64,000 nt of DNA from SZUA-309 sp965232595 (GTDB lineage: Bacteria > Pseudomonadota > Gammaproteobacteria > Pseudomonadales > Azotimanducaceae), in the NCBI GenBank assembly GCA_965232595.1, contig OZ246983.1, positions 3,720,001-3,784,000 of the forward strand. Direction: 5' to 3'. Numbering within the stretch: the stretch's first letter is position 1; every line of letters begins with the position of its first letter. The notes beneath the pieces are model-generated. The model saw only the letters and a program-made list of their open reading frames with translations. It did no database searches and had not been told where the DNA came from. Positions 49,452 to 57,918 of the stretch are shown one piece after another. Made by a program: the position numbers and the translations under genes.

Positions 49452-50240
49452 TCAGCCGACAGGTCTGAGGTCGGCGTAGTCGGCGTCCAGCTCGATCCCG
49501 AACCTTGTAGCCAACTCAGTCAGGTAGGACTCGTCGTCCGGGAGCTGTTCGTTCTGCTCGCCGTCAGCCGTTGTCGTCGTGGCGCTGAAGTTGAAGAGCC
49601 GGCGCTGCCCCTCGGCGGACCAACGCACGGCGATCCGGGCGGTGGTGAAAAAGGAGGCCGGGTGGGTGGAGGTGAAGTGGTTGCCGTAGGTGATGTCCAT
49701 GGCCACCACCGGGGTCAGATCAAAGCTGTACAGATCCTGCCAAGTGTCATCCGGCTGCTTCAGCTGCAGTATGTGGCCGAGCGGATGTGTTTGCAGGCGG
49801 AAGGTCAGCGGGCCCTGCACCGATTCCACCCCGGCTTCGAGCGGGATGGGCTCCCTCGGGCAGGCGCCGCCGAAACCCGCGTCGGTGATCCAGTCTCTGC
49901 CGTCGATGGTCACCAGCGACAGCTGATGGCTGCGCCCTGTGGGTTCGCCGCTGACGTGCACCCGGGCCAGCAGCGGCCGCGACTCGAAGCCGACCGACTG
50001 CAGAGCGGACAGAAGCAGCCCGTTCAGCTCGAAGCAGTAGCCGCCGCGCCGGCGGCGGATGAGCTTGTCGAGCAGATGTGCCGGATCCAGATCGATGCCT
50101 CGGCCCAGCTGAATGTCGAAGTTTTCGAATGGCAGCGTGTAAAGCTGTCGCGTCTGCAGCTCCGCCAGACGCTCCACGGTGGGCCCGCCGGAGCCGGACG
50201 CGCCGGTCCGCTCGCAGTACTCGTCCAGCGGAAAATCCAT
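49452..50240 (-). CDS. Arylamine N-acetyltransferase
   Basis: A 262-residue cytosolic enzyme that moves acetyl groups from acetyl-CoA to arylamines and hydrazines. The protease-like triad is complete: RRGGYCFELN (Cys69), GRSHQLSLV (His105) and WITDAGFGG (Asp120). LPFENFDIQLGR at about residue 36 is the family N-terminal motif. Normal length for bacterial NAT. It lies three bases past the PQQ dehydrogenase gene and is probably co-transcribed. Confidence 0.92.
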   Translation of the reverse strand: MDFPLDEYCERTGASGSGGPTVERLAELQTRQLYTLPFENFDIQLGRGIDLDPAHLLDKLIRRRRGGYCFELNGLLLSALQSVGFESRPLLARVHVSGEPTGRSHQLSLVTIDGRDWITDAGFGGACPREPIPLEAGVESVQGPLTFRLQTHPLGHILQLKQPDDTWQDLYSFDLTPVVAMDITYGNHFTSTHPASFFTTARIAVRWSAEGQRRLFNFSATTTTADGEQNEQLPDDESYLTELATRFGIELDADYADLRPVG

Positions 50241-50243
50241 GGC

Positions 50244-52220
50244 TCAGTCCGGCCCTGGCAACGCGAAGGCAACCAGATGATCACCGGCCGGATTGAAGCC
50301 AGCCATGTGCCCACCGGCTGCCACCACCACAAACTGCCGGCCACCTTCTTCCAGCTGATAGGTCATGGGCGTGGAGTTGGCTGCGGTCGGCAGCCGAGCA
50401 TGCCAGATCTCCTCTCCGGTCTCCGCATCGAAAGCTCTGAACGCGTGCTCCATGGGGCCTGCAGCGAACAGCACGCCGGACTTCGTGATGGTGATGCCGC
50501 CGATGGCCGGCACGCCCTTGATCCACCAGAAGGGGAAAGGGGCCATGTCGCGGGTGGTGCCGAGGGGTACGCTCCAGAGGTGCTCGCCGGCAACCAGGTC
50601 GATGGCATCAACGGTCGCCCAGGGTGGCGCGGTGCAGGGCACGCCGAGTGGAGACATCACGAAGCTGGTGTTGGAGCAGTAGGGCGTTCCGATCTGATTC
50701 TCTCGACCGCGCTCTTTGCATTCCTGCCGGGGCACCAGCTGCAGCGAGTTGGGCGTGCGGATAGTGACCACGAACATGGTCTGGTCGTCGATGTGGATCG
50801 CCGGTGAGCCCCAGTTGTTGCCGCCGCCGTTGCCCGGGTAGAACAGGCTGCCCTCAGTGCTCGGTGGTGTGTAGATGCCCTCGTTGCGGAGACTGGCGAG
50901 TCGGTCCCTGCATTGGGCTTCATCCCAGATCATCAGGCCCCAGGCGTCATCCTCATCGATCGACTCCATGAGATGGGGGAAGTGCGTTGGGAAAGGCTGG
51001 GTGGCTGACAGGTACTCGCCCGGCACCGGATTCTGCGGCACGGGCCGTTCCTCGACCGGGTAGACGGGCTCGCCGGTGTCCCGGTGCAGCACGAAGGTGA
51101 GGCCCATCTTGGTAACCTGCACGACGACGGGCACTGTTTCCCCGTTTACTTCCAGGTCCATCAGCGTCGGTTGCGCCGGGGTGTCGTAGTCCCAGATGTC
51201 GTGGTGGACCATCTGGTAGTGCCAGACCACGTGGCCTGTGTCGCCGTGCAGCGCTACTACCGAGCTAGAGTACTCATCGAGACCCTCCCGGTGACCGCCG
51301 TAGTAATCCGGCGAGGTGTTGCCCGTGGGCACGAACACCAGGTTGCGCTCGGGATCGACGCTGATGATCGACCAGACGTTGCTGGTGCCGCTGCGGTAGG
51401 TGCCGTCTGGGTTGTACTTCTCCATACCCTCGGGCACGGGGTTCCAGGCCCAGACCAGCTCGCCGCTGTAGACGTCGTAAGCCCTAACGACGCCGGAGGG
51501 TACTTCCAGGCGATAGTTGTCCAGCACCATGGCGCCGGTGATGGCCAGGTCGCCGAGAATGGCCGGCGGCGAGGTGATGCCGTACTCGAACGCCTCGTGC
51601 GCGGAGAGCCCGGGCACGATGCTGATCTCGCCGTTCGCACCGAAGTCCTGGCAGGGTACGCCCGTTCTGCCGTCCAGAGCGATCAGACGCGCATCGCGGG
51701 TACCGCTGATGATCCTGTGGCTGCAGGCCCGGGTGTCACCCGGCTGCCAGTCCGGCGCGGTCCAGCTGGATACGCCGCGGCAGTTCGGCAGGAAGCGGTT
51801 CGCCTGATGGTCCAGCTCCGGGTCGAAGGACCAGATTTCCTCCCCGGTTTCTGGATCCAGCGCGAACACCCGGTTGTACGGCGTGCAGTAGTAGAGCTTG
51901 CGGTCGACCAGGATCGGGGTGACCTGGAACGCCGTGGGCGCGATGCGCCGGCCGTCCGCGTCCTGGCCCGGGTTCGCGAAGTCGCCAGAGTTGTGCACCC
52001 AGGCCTGTTCCAGAAACTGCACGTTGTCCTTCGTAATCTGATCGGCTGCCGAGTAGTGGGTGCCGCCGGGTGTGGCGCCGTAAGCCGGCCAGCCGGCGGC
52101 GGTGCCGGGACCGATCTCGGGCGGCGCAGCGGGAGAGCAGGCAGTGAGCGCCAGCAGGGAAGCGACGACGGCGAAACAGGCGATTACACGGAGGTTGCGA
52201 GGATGCGGGAACGGAGGCAC
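50244..52220 (-). CDS. PQQ-dependent dehydrogenase (quinoprotein), lipoprotein
   Basis: A 658-residue periplasmic quinoprotein. The signal ends with LLALTAC, so it is probably lipid-anchored. The eight-bladed propeller shows W-docking repeats such as FALDPETGEEIWSFDPE, AYDVYSGELVWAWNP and ALHGDTGHVVWHYQM. TPILVDRKLYYCTPYNRVFALD is typical of membrane glucose-dehydrogenase-type PQQ enzymes. It would oxidise an alcohol or aldose with PQQ. No haem domain and no pqq synthesis genes are seen here. GTG at 52220 is preferred, after AGGAAAAC; a TTG at 52262 is possible. Confidence 0.85.
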   Translation of the reverse strand: MPPFPHPRNLRVIACFAVVASLLALTACSPAAPPEIGPGTAAGWPAYGATPGGTHYSAADQITKDNVQFLEQAWVHNSGDFANPGQDADGRRIAPTAFQVTPILVDRKLYYCTPYNRVFALDPETGEEIWSFDPELDHQANRFLPNCRGVSSWTAPDWQPGDTRACSHRIISGTRDARLIALDGRTGVPCQDFGANGEISIVPGLSAHEAFEYGITSPPAILGDLAITGAMVLDNYRLEVPSGVVRAYDVYSGELVWAWNPVPEGMEKYNPDGTYRSGTSNVWSIISVDPERNLVFVPTGNTSPDYYGGHREGLDEYSSSVVALHGDTGHVVWHYQMVHHDIWDYDTPAQPTLMDLEVNGETVPVVVQVTKMGLTFVLHRDTGEPVYPVEERPVPQNPVPGEYLSATQPFPTHFPHLMESIDEDDAWGLMIWDEAQCRDRLASLRNEGIYTPPSTEGSLFYPGNGGGNNWGSPAIHIDDQTMFVVTIRTPNSLQLVPRQECKERGRENQIGTPYCSNTSFVMSPLGVPCTAPPWATVDAIDLVAGEHLWSVPLGTTRDMAPFPFWWIKGVPAIGGITITKSGVLFAAGPMEHAFRAFDAETGEEIWHARLPTAANSTPMTYQLEEGGRQFVVVAAGGHMAGFNPAGDHLVAFALPGPD

Positions 52221-52293
52221 ACGTTTTCCTGTGGCGGCCAGGCTGGACGGGCATTGTGGCAAAGTCGAACCAGCCGCGATAGTTTCGGCGCCT

Positions 52294-53091
52294 ATGCTGA
52301 CGGAGAGCGAATTTCAGTCTTTTCACCACACCGGCCTGTTGCGTCTGCAGCGTGCCGTGCCCTCCGACCTGCTCGACGACATGGTGGAGCGGGTCTGGCA
52401 GCTGATGGCCGGACAGGGGATCGAGCGGGACGATCCTGCCAGCTGGGAGCGGGTGCACGCCTACTTCGGGATCCGCGGCGTGCAGAAGCTGCAGGCGCTG
52501 AAAACCGTCGGCGGCAGCCCGGAGCAGGTTCCCGCCGTTCGCGAAGCCCTGGATCAGATTTTCGCGCCGGCGGAGCGGCAGCCGGCGCCGCACTGGGGGC
52601 AGGCGCTGGTCACGCTGCCGGTGGAAGGCGAGTGGCTGCTTCCGGGGAACGTCTGGCACTTTGATCACCCTTGCCGGAAGGCCGCTGCGATCAGCGGGGT
52701 AAACGTCTTTCTGCTGATGGACGACGTCGAACCTGGCGGTGGTGGGACCCTGGTGCTCGAAAACTCGCCGCAGGTGATGGCGGCCTATCTGGCGACGAAC
52801 CCGAAGTCCGGCACCCTCAGCGAGCAGAACAAGGGTTTTCTTCGTTTCGATCCCTGGCTCGCCGGGTTGAAGTGCCGACAAGCCGAGCGCTCGCCCGCCC
52901 GCAACGACGAGTACATGAATAAGGGGTCCCAGGTTGCCGGCGTGCCGGTGCGGATCATGGAGCTAACCGGCCAGGCGGGCGATGTTTTCATCACCCACCC
53001 GGCGCTCCTGCACGCGCCGGCGATGAACGTGCGCAAACGACCCAGGCTGATGATGACCCAGCGGGTCCGTCCACTGCCGGACACCGAGTAG
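52294..53091 (+). CDS. Phytanoyl-CoA dioxygenase (PhyH) family protein 3
   Basis: A 265-residue Fe(II)/2-oxoglutarate oxygenase. HxD is in GNVWHFDHPCRK and the distal His in VFITHPALLHAPAMNVRKRPRLM, which also gives the 2-oxoglutarate Arg. GGGTLVLENSPQVMAAYL is the preceding segment. The ATG at 52294 begins the homologous region; a longer frame to 52102 runs through the divergent PQQ dehydrogenase signal. This is the third PhyH protein in the window and the most divergent. Substrate unknown. Confidence 0.82.
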   Translation: MLTESEFQSFHHTGLLRLQRAVPSDLLDDMVERVWQLMAGQGIERDDPASWERVHAYFGIRGVQKLQALKTVGGSPEQVPAVREALDQIFAPAERQPAPHWGQALVTLPVEGEWLLPGNVWHFDHPCRKAAAISGVNVFLLMDDVEPGGGGTLVLENSPQVMAAYLATNPKSGTLSEQNKGFLRFDPWLAGLKCRQAERSPARNDEYMNKGSQVAGVPVRIMELTGQAGDVFITHPALLHAPAMNVRKRPRLMMTQRVRPLPDTE

Positions 53092-53147
53092 CCAGCGTGG
53101 GTCAATGGGGATACAGTGGTTCGCAGCCAATGGAGGAGAGTCGATTG

Positions 53148-54203
53148 ATGGATCAGAGCAACGGAACCAACCGCCGCCGCTTCTTTCAGCTTGCTGCCGC
53201 CCTCGGTGTGGGCGGGCAGACCCTGCTCAAATCCGGGAGCCTGAACGCCGCCATCGCCGATGCCCGGCAATCCGTCGGCGCGCCCTGGCCGGAGATGCAG
53301 TACCGGACGCTGGGCCGGACCGGCTTTGAGGCCAGCCGGCTGATCTTCGGTTGCGGCGCGTCGCTGATGCGCACCAACAAGGACGGCCTGCTGAACATGG
53401 CCTTCGAGGCCGGCATCAACGTCTTCGACACCGGCACCACGCACTACTACGACATGGCCGAACGGAATATGAAGACGTTCCTGAAGGCGCATGGGGATGA
53501 CGTGTTTGTCATCACCAAGGCGAACCCTGCCTTCGCTGATTCGGACCTGGCGGTGGGTCCGGGCGATCCGGTTTCGGTGGACATGGCCAAGCGGGCCGCG
53601 AAAGCCTGGCTGGAGCTTCTCGATCTGAGCCTCTCCGAGCTCGGCGTCGAGCACGTGGACGCCTACTACCAGATGGCCGCCAACAACGTGGAGATGATCG
53701 GCAGCGAGGAGATGTACAAGGCTTTCCAGCAGGCCAAGGCAGCCGGCAAGGTCAGCTACTACGGGCTCAGCACCCATGAGATCGCTGAGGACGTGCTGAA
53801 GAAGGCTATCGAGACGGGCTACTTCGATCTGGCGATGATCGCGGTGACCCCCGGCGGCTGGTACGACTGGAACGGCAAAGACATGCTCGAAGGCTCGCCG
53901 CCCATGGCGGATCTGCGGCCGCTGTTCGACGAGGCCCGGGAGGCCGGCATCGGCCTGATCGGCATGAAGGCCGTTCGCTACTTCTCCGGTGGCTTCTTCG
54001 GCACCAGCAACAAGAAAGCCTTTGACGGGTTCTACCCGCAGCCGCTGCTCGACGCGAAGATGTCGGCCTTCCAGCGCAGCTATGCCTACGTGCTGGAAAA
54101 CGGCCTCGACTGCGTGAACGCGGACATTCAGAACTACGACCAGCTGCGCGAAAACCACATCGCCGCAGCCACATCCGGCCAGTTTTTCCAGAACACGGCC
54201 TGA
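53148..54203 (+). CDS. Tat-exported aldo/keto reductase-like protein
   Basis: A 351-residue protein. NRRRFFQLAAALGVGGQTLL (residues 8-27) is a Tat signal. The barrel begins YRTLGRTGFEASRLIFGCGA and has DTGTTHYYDMAERNMKTFL, carrying the Asp and Tyr of the AKR tetrad, and VFVITKAN with the Lys. The His expected in the next strand is replaced by Met (DAYYQMAANN), so ordinary NADPH reductase activity is doubtful. It precedes the TPP-enzyme gene by 53 bases. The ATG at 53148 is chosen by the Tat signal and the upstream GGAGGAG. Confidence 0.8.
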   Translation: MDQSNGTNRRRFFQLAAALGVGGQTLLKSGSLNAAIADARQSVGAPWPEMQYRTLGRTGFEASRLIFGCGASLMRTNKDGLLNMAFEAGINVFDTGTTHYYDMAERNMKTFLKAHGDDVFVITKANPAFADSDLAVGPGDPVSVDMAKRAAKAWLELLDLSLSELGVEHVDAYYQMAANNVEMIGSEEMYKAFQQAKAAGKVSYYGLSTHEIAEDVLKKAIETGYFDLAMIAVTPGGWYDWNGKDMLEGSPPMADLRPLFDEAREAGIGLIGMKAVRYFSGGFFGTSNKKAFDGFYPQPLLDAKMSAFQRSYAYVLENGLDCVNADIQNYDQLRENHIAAATSGQFFQNTA

Positions 54204-54208
54204 CGTCC

Positions 54209-54232
54209 GGCGGCGGTCTGGGGGCCGCCGCC
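54209..54232 (+). terminator. Strong GC stem-loop between the AKR and TPP-enzyme genes
   Basis: GGCGGCGG and CCGCCGCC form a perfect 8-bp stem with an 8-base loop, five bases after the AKR stop. No T-run follows, so it may uncouple or stabilise the two parts of a shared mRNA rather than end it fully. Confidence 0.4.
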
Positions 54233-54256
54233 ACATGACTTCGAACGGGAGGACAC

Positions 54257-55888
54257 ATGAAAGTCGCCGACGGCATCGCCCACGCCCTGAAAAAGGAAGG
54301 CGTGGAGATACTCTTCGCCTATCCGGTCAACGCCATCATCGAAACCTGTGCGGTTGCCGATATCCGCACGGTCATCGTGCGTCAGGAGCGGGTCGGCCTG
54401 CACATGGCGGACGCCTACTCCCGCCTGTCCTCCGGCAAGAAGTTCGGCGTCTTCGCCATGCAGCACGGCCCGGGTGCGGAGAACGCGTTCGGCGGCGTTG
54501 CTCAGGCCTACTCCGAGTCGGCGCCGATTCTGGTGCTCCCGGCGGGCTACCCGCGACGCCTGGCTAACTACTATCCGAACTTCAACTCGACGCTGAACAT
54601 GCAGCACGTCACCAAGTGGGCAGAACCCCTGACCATGGGCAAGGCGCTGCCGGAGGTGATGCGGCGGGCGTTCTCGCAGCTGAAGAACGGTCGACCGGGC
54701 CCGGTGCTGGTCGAGCTGCCGATGGATGTGCTCAACGAGGAGGTGCCGGAAGGCTGGGAGCACGAGCCGTCGCTGGCCAGGCGCACGGCGCCCGATCCGC
54801 AGGACGTGGAGCAGGCGGCAGCGGTGCTGGCCGCGGCGGAAAAGCCGGTGATCTACGCGGGGCAGGGCGTTCACTACGCGGAAGCCTGGCCGGAGCTGAA
54901 GGCGCTGGCGGAGCGCTGGAACATCCCCGTCACCACCAGCCTGGAGGGCAAGAGCGCCTTCCCGGAAACCCATCCGCTATCGCTCGGCAGTGGTGGCCGG
55001 GCCAACCCACGGCCGGTGAAGCAGTTTCTCGAAGAAGCCGACGTCATCCTCGGCATTGGCTGCTCGTTCGCGCTGACCGCATTCGGGGTGGCCATGCCGC
55101 GGGGCAAGACGATCATTCACGCCACGCTGGACCCGATGGACCTGAACAAGGACGTGCCGGCCCAGTACGCCATGATCGGCGACGCCAAGCTTGCCCTGCA
55201 GGGGCTCTATGACGCGATGGAAGGCCACGACCGGTCCGAGGCCGACGCGCGGAAAAACGTCGGTGAGAAGATTGCGGCCGTTCGCGAAGAGTGGCTGGCA
55301 GAGTGGATGCCCAAGCTCACCAGCGATTCCACGCCGCTGAATCCGTACCGGGTGCTGCACGAGCTGCAGCAGGCGGTGGACATCGACAACACCATTATCA
55401 CCCATGATGCCGGCAGCCCCAGGGATCAGATCACGCCGTTCTGGTCGAGCACCACGCCGTTGTCTTACATCGGCTGGGGCAAAACGACCCAGCTTGGCTA
55501 TGGCCTCGGTCTGGCCATGGGCGCGAAGCTGGCGCAGCCGGACAAGCTCTGCATCAACGTCTGGGGTGACGCGGCCATCGGCTTCACGGGCATGGACTTC
55601 GAAACCGCGGTGCGGGAGCGCATTCCGATCCTGTCGATCCTGATGAACAACTTCTCCATGGCCATCGAGCTGCCGATCATGCAGGTGGCGACGGAGAAGT
55701 ACCGGTCCACGGACATCTCGGGTAACTACGCCGACATGGCGAAGGCATTCGGCGGTTACGGTGAGCGGGTGACGGAGCCGGGCGAGATCCGGGCCGCCAT
55801 TCAGCGCGGCATCGAGGCCACGGAAGCCGGCCAGCCGGCCCTGCTCGAGTTCATCACCGACAAGGAAATCGAGATCTCCCACGGCTGA
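54257..55888 (+). CDS. Thiamine-diphosphate enzyme (acetolactate synthase-like)
   Basis: A 543-residue ThDP-dependent enzyme of the decarboxylase/synthase type. The N-terminal domain has EILFAYPVNAIIETC, then VRQERVGLHMADAYSRLSSGKK with the Glu that activates thiamine. The cofactor motif in the C-terminal domain is WGDAAIGFTGMDFETAVRERIPILSILMNN (GDA..N form). The middle domain (about 190-330) lacks an obvious FAD site. It may be a ligase or decarboxylase of a 2-keto acid; biosynthetic acetolactate synthase is less likely because no small subunit is present. GGGAGGACAC precedes the ATG. Confidence 0.82.
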   Translation: MKVADGIAHALKKEGVEILFAYPVNAIIETCAVADIRTVIVRQERVGLHMADAYSRLSSGKKFGVFAMQHGPGAENAFGGVAQAYSESAPILVLPAGYPRRLANYYPNFNSTLNMQHVTKWAEPLTMGKALPEVMRRAFSQLKNGRPGPVLVELPMDVLNEEVPEGWEHEPSLARRTAPDPQDVEQAAAVLAAAEKPVIYAGQGVHYAEAWPELKALAERWNIPVTTSLEGKSAFPETHPLSLGSGGRANPRPVKQFLEEADVILGIGCSFALTAFGVAMPRGKTIIHATLDPMDLNKDVPAQYAMIGDAKLALQGLYDAMEGHDRSEADARKNVGEKIAAVREEWLAEWMPKLTSDSTPLNPYRVLHELQQAVDIDNTIITHDAGSPRDQITPFWSSTTPLSYIGWGKTTQLGYGLGLAMGAKLAQPDKLCINVWGDAAIGFTGMDFETAVRERIPILSILMNNFSMAIELPIMQVATEKYRSTDISGNYADMAKAFGGYGERVTEPGEIRAAIQRGIEATEAGQPALLEFITDKEIEISHG

Positions 55889-55903
55889 GCTCGGTGACAG
55901 GAG

Positions 55904-55932
55904 GCTGACGGGCGCGGATCAGGCCCGTCAGC
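55904..55932 (+). terminator. Stem-loop after the TPP-enzyme gene
   Basis: GCTGACGGGC (55904-55913) and GCCCGTCAGC (55923-55932) are perfect 10-base arms with a 9-base loop, 15 bases after the stop codon. The following bases are ATTCATT, only mildly T-rich. The length and position favour a terminator. Confidence 0.55.
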
Positions 55933-55936
55933 ATTC

Positions 55937-55953
55937 ATTACCTCACAGGTAAT
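55937..55953. promoter_or_regulatory. 7-3-7 inverted repeat upstream of the DUF2834 gene
   Basis: ATTACCT-CAC-AGGTAAT is a perfect repeat just after the stem-loop and 60 bases before the DUF2834 ATG. Its AT-rich arms stand out from the surroundings and suit a dimeric repressor or activator site. Confidence 0.4.
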
Positions 55954-56013
55954 TGTCGCTATTCAGCCGCAACCCTAAGCTCCCTGCCGAGACGATCAAA
56001 CGGGAGCGAACCA

Positions 56014-56331
56014 ATGTCTACCAACCTCATCCTGCTGCTGCTGGTTACTGTTGCCTTCACGGCCCTGACGGTGACGGCCCTGATCGACGTGGGCTACATG
56101 GGAATCTTCGAGCCGAACTTTCAGGCCTGGGGAGCTGCCCAGGTGTTTTTCGATCTGGTGATACTGGCAGCGCTCAGCTGCATCTGGATGGTGAAAGATG
56201 CGCGGGCCAGCGGCCGGAATCCCTGGCCCTACGTGGTGCTCACCCTGGCCGGGGGCTGCTACGGCATCCTCTCTTACCTGATCGTCGGCGAGCTGAGCGG
56301 CGAGAAGAAAGATCAGGAAGCGATAGCCTGA
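56014..56331 (+). CDS. DUF2834 membrane protein
   Basis: A 105-residue protein with three membrane helices. The typical run is GIFEPNFQAWGAAQVFFDLVILAALSCIWMVKDARASGRNPWPYVVLTL, in which the DLVI helix and the W-x-x-x-DAR turn are family features. The third helix ends near residue 90 (GGCYGILSYLIV). No function is known for this family. CGGGAGCGAACC precedes the ATG. It is convergent with a cupin gene four bases away. Confidence 0.72.
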   Translation: MSTNLILLLLVTVAFTALTVTALIDVGYMGIFEPNFQAWGAAQVFFDLVILAALSCIWMVKDARASGRNPWPYVVLTLAGGCYGILSYLIVGELSGEKKDQEAIA

Positions 56332-56335
56332 ATCG

Positions 56336-56668
56336 TCAGGTGATCGCCGAGGCGAAGAAGACCAGCAGGGTCATGTCTTCGACGATCTCGAAGAAGGAGT
56401 GATCTTTGGTGGCCTTCACGTAGAGAATGTCGCCGGAGGACACCTCGCGGATCTCATCAGCCACCTTCATGGTGGCTTTGCCCTCGAGCACGAAGTACAC
56501 CTCATCCTCGTCGTGTGGCGTCTGCATGTCCTTCGACCCGATCGGCAGGTGATAGACACCGCAGGACAGCGACGGCACGCGCAGGAACTCCTGGTACTGC
56601 ACCTTGTCGCCGGACAGAACCTCTCTGATCTGATTGATGTCGAAGACCTGCCAACCGCCGTCACTCAT
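56336..56668 (-). CDS. Cupin-domain protein
   Basis: A 110-residue single-domain cupin. The first motif is TPHDEDEVYFVLEGKATM, with His and Glu metal ligands in place of the usual HxH. The second is SSGDILYVKATKDHSFFEI, giving the last His. It is soluble and small, like metal-binding cupins that act as dioxygenases or sugar-binding sensors. The substrate cannot be told. It is divergent from the small membrane-protein gene at 56764. Confidence 0.78.
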   Translation of the reverse strand: MSDGGWQVFDINQIREVLSGDKVQYQEFLRVPSLSCGVYHLPIGSKDMQTPHDEDEVYFVLEGKATMKVADEIREVSSGDILYVKATKDHSFFEIVEDMTLLVFFASAIT

Positions 56669-56763
56669 GTTTCATGCTCCCTGCTGCTCACCACCGGGTC
56701 TGCTTGAATGATAGAGTCCCGGGTCAGTTTCTCAAACACCGCTTGATCTGAAGGAGAGGGTTC

Positions 56764-57171
56764 GTGATCGACGTCAAAGAAGAGTGGGCGAAGCGCTCCT
56801 GGTGGCTGAACCTCATCATGCTCTTCAGCATCTTCATGGTTTTCATTTACACGCCCTTCGATGTGGTGCTCAAACCGCTCGCAGAGGATGAAGATGTCTG
56901 GTTCGGCTATATGTTCACCGGCTGGGCCGCCAAGGTGGGTGGGGTCGTGCACTGCATCGTTTACGCAGCCATCGCCTGGGGGCTCTGGAAGATGCGGCCC
57001 TGGGTCTGGTGGGTCGGTGGGCTTTACCTGACCCAGGTGGCCATCGCCATGTTCCTCTGGCCGCTGTTTCAGCAGGGCAGCTGGACGGGTGCCGTCATCG
57101 CCGGCGGTCTGTTCGCGATTCCGGCGGTAGCCTTCTGGCGGGCCAGGGATCAGTTTCAGGGGGCCGCGTGA
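56764..57171 (+). CDS. Hypothetical four-helix membrane protein
   Basis: A 135-residue protein with four helices (about residues 13-30, 47-70, 78-96 and 105-122). Notable are the Trp-rich stretches KRSWWLNLIMLFSIFMVFIY and MRPWVWWVGGLYLTQVAIAMFLWPLF. I recognise no family. The start is GTG at 56764 after AAGGAGAGGGTTC. The stop overlaps the GTG of the AlaX gene (GTGA), so the two are coupled. Confidence 0.65.
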   Translation: MIDVKEEWAKRSWWLNLIMLFSIFMVFIYTPFDVVLKPLAEDEDVWFGYMFTGWAAKVGGVVHCIVYAAIAWGLWKMRPWVWWVGGLYLTQVAIAMFLWPLFQQGSWTGAVIAGGLFAIPAVAFWRARDQFQGAA

Positions 57172-57884
57172 CCGAGCGTCTGTTTGAGCAGGACAGCTAC
57201 CTGAAGGAGACGGAAGCGGAGGTGATTGCGGTGAGCGAGGCCGGTGTGGTGCTCGATCGCACGGTCTTCTATGCCCGTGGTGGTGGCCAGCCAGGTGATC
57301 AGGGCGAGCTGCTGCTGCCCTCCGGAGCCGTGCTGCCGGTGATCGATACCATCAAGGGCGAGGGCGATCAGATTCTCCATCTCCCGGCCCCGGACGCGGC
57401 GGCGTTGCCGGCGCCGGGAGACAGGGTGCTGGCGCGAATCGACTGGCAGCGCCGGCATCGGCACATGCGCATGCACACCTGCATGCACCTGCTCTGCGCC
57501 CTGGTCGACGCGCCTGTTACCGGTGGCAACCTGAACGATCAGAAAGGCCGGCTCGACTTCGATCTGCCCGAGTCCACGGTGGACAAGGCGTCGCTTACCG
57601 CTGCCCTGAACGAGCTGATCGGGCGAGGCGTCGATACCACGCTCGAGTGGATAACCGATGCGGAGCTGGCGGCTCAGCCTGAGCTGGTGAAGACCATGTC
57701 CGTGCAGCCGCCCACCGGTGCGGGCAGCGTGCGCCTGCTGCGGGTCGGCGACGTGGATCTGCAGCCCTGTGGCGGCACCCACGTTGCGAACACGGCGGAG
57801 ATCGGGTCGGTGAGGGTGAGCAAGATCGAAAAGAAAAGCCGGCTCAACCGACGGATCAGTGTGGTCTTCGACGAGGCGGTGTAG
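57168..57884 (+). CDS. Alanyl-tRNA editing protein (AlaX type)
   Basis: A 238-residue trans-editing hydrolase that removes serine or glycine wrongly attached to tRNA-Ala. It is a free copy of the AlaRS editing domain. The zinc ligands are complete: HTCMH (His103, His107) and LQPCGGTHVANT (Cys and His). FYARGGGQPGDQG is the glycine-rich motif of larger AlaX forms. No AlaRS catalytic core is present. The start is GTG at 57168; the longer frame to 57009 is within the membrane-protein gene. Confidence 0.92.
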   Translation: MTERLFEQDSYLKETEAEVIAVSEAGVVLDRTVFYARGGGQPGDQGELLLPSGAVLPVIDTIKGEGDQILHLPAPDAAALPAPGDRVLARIDWQRRHRHMRMHTCMHLLCALVDAPVTGGNLNDQKGRLDFDLPESTVDKASLTAALNELIGRGVDTTLEWITDAELAAQPELVKTMSVQPPTGAGSVRLLRVGDVDLQPCGGTHVANTAEIGSVRVSKIEKKSRLNRRISVVFDEAV

Positions 57885-57902
57885 CCGGGTAAACCCGACT
57901 AC
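57881..57902. repeat. GTAG-type hairpin at the AlaX stop codon (REP-like or terminator)
   Basis: GTAG-C-CGGG-TAAA-CCCG-A-CTAC forms two stacked 4-bp stems with a single mismatch and a TAAA loop, overlapping the TAG stop. A leading GTAG followed by a GC hairpin is the form of REP elements served by RAYT transposases. No second copy was seen in the window, so it may simply be a bidirectional terminator between convergent genes. Confidence 0.35.
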
Positions 57903-57918
57903 AGCCTCCTGCACGAAC

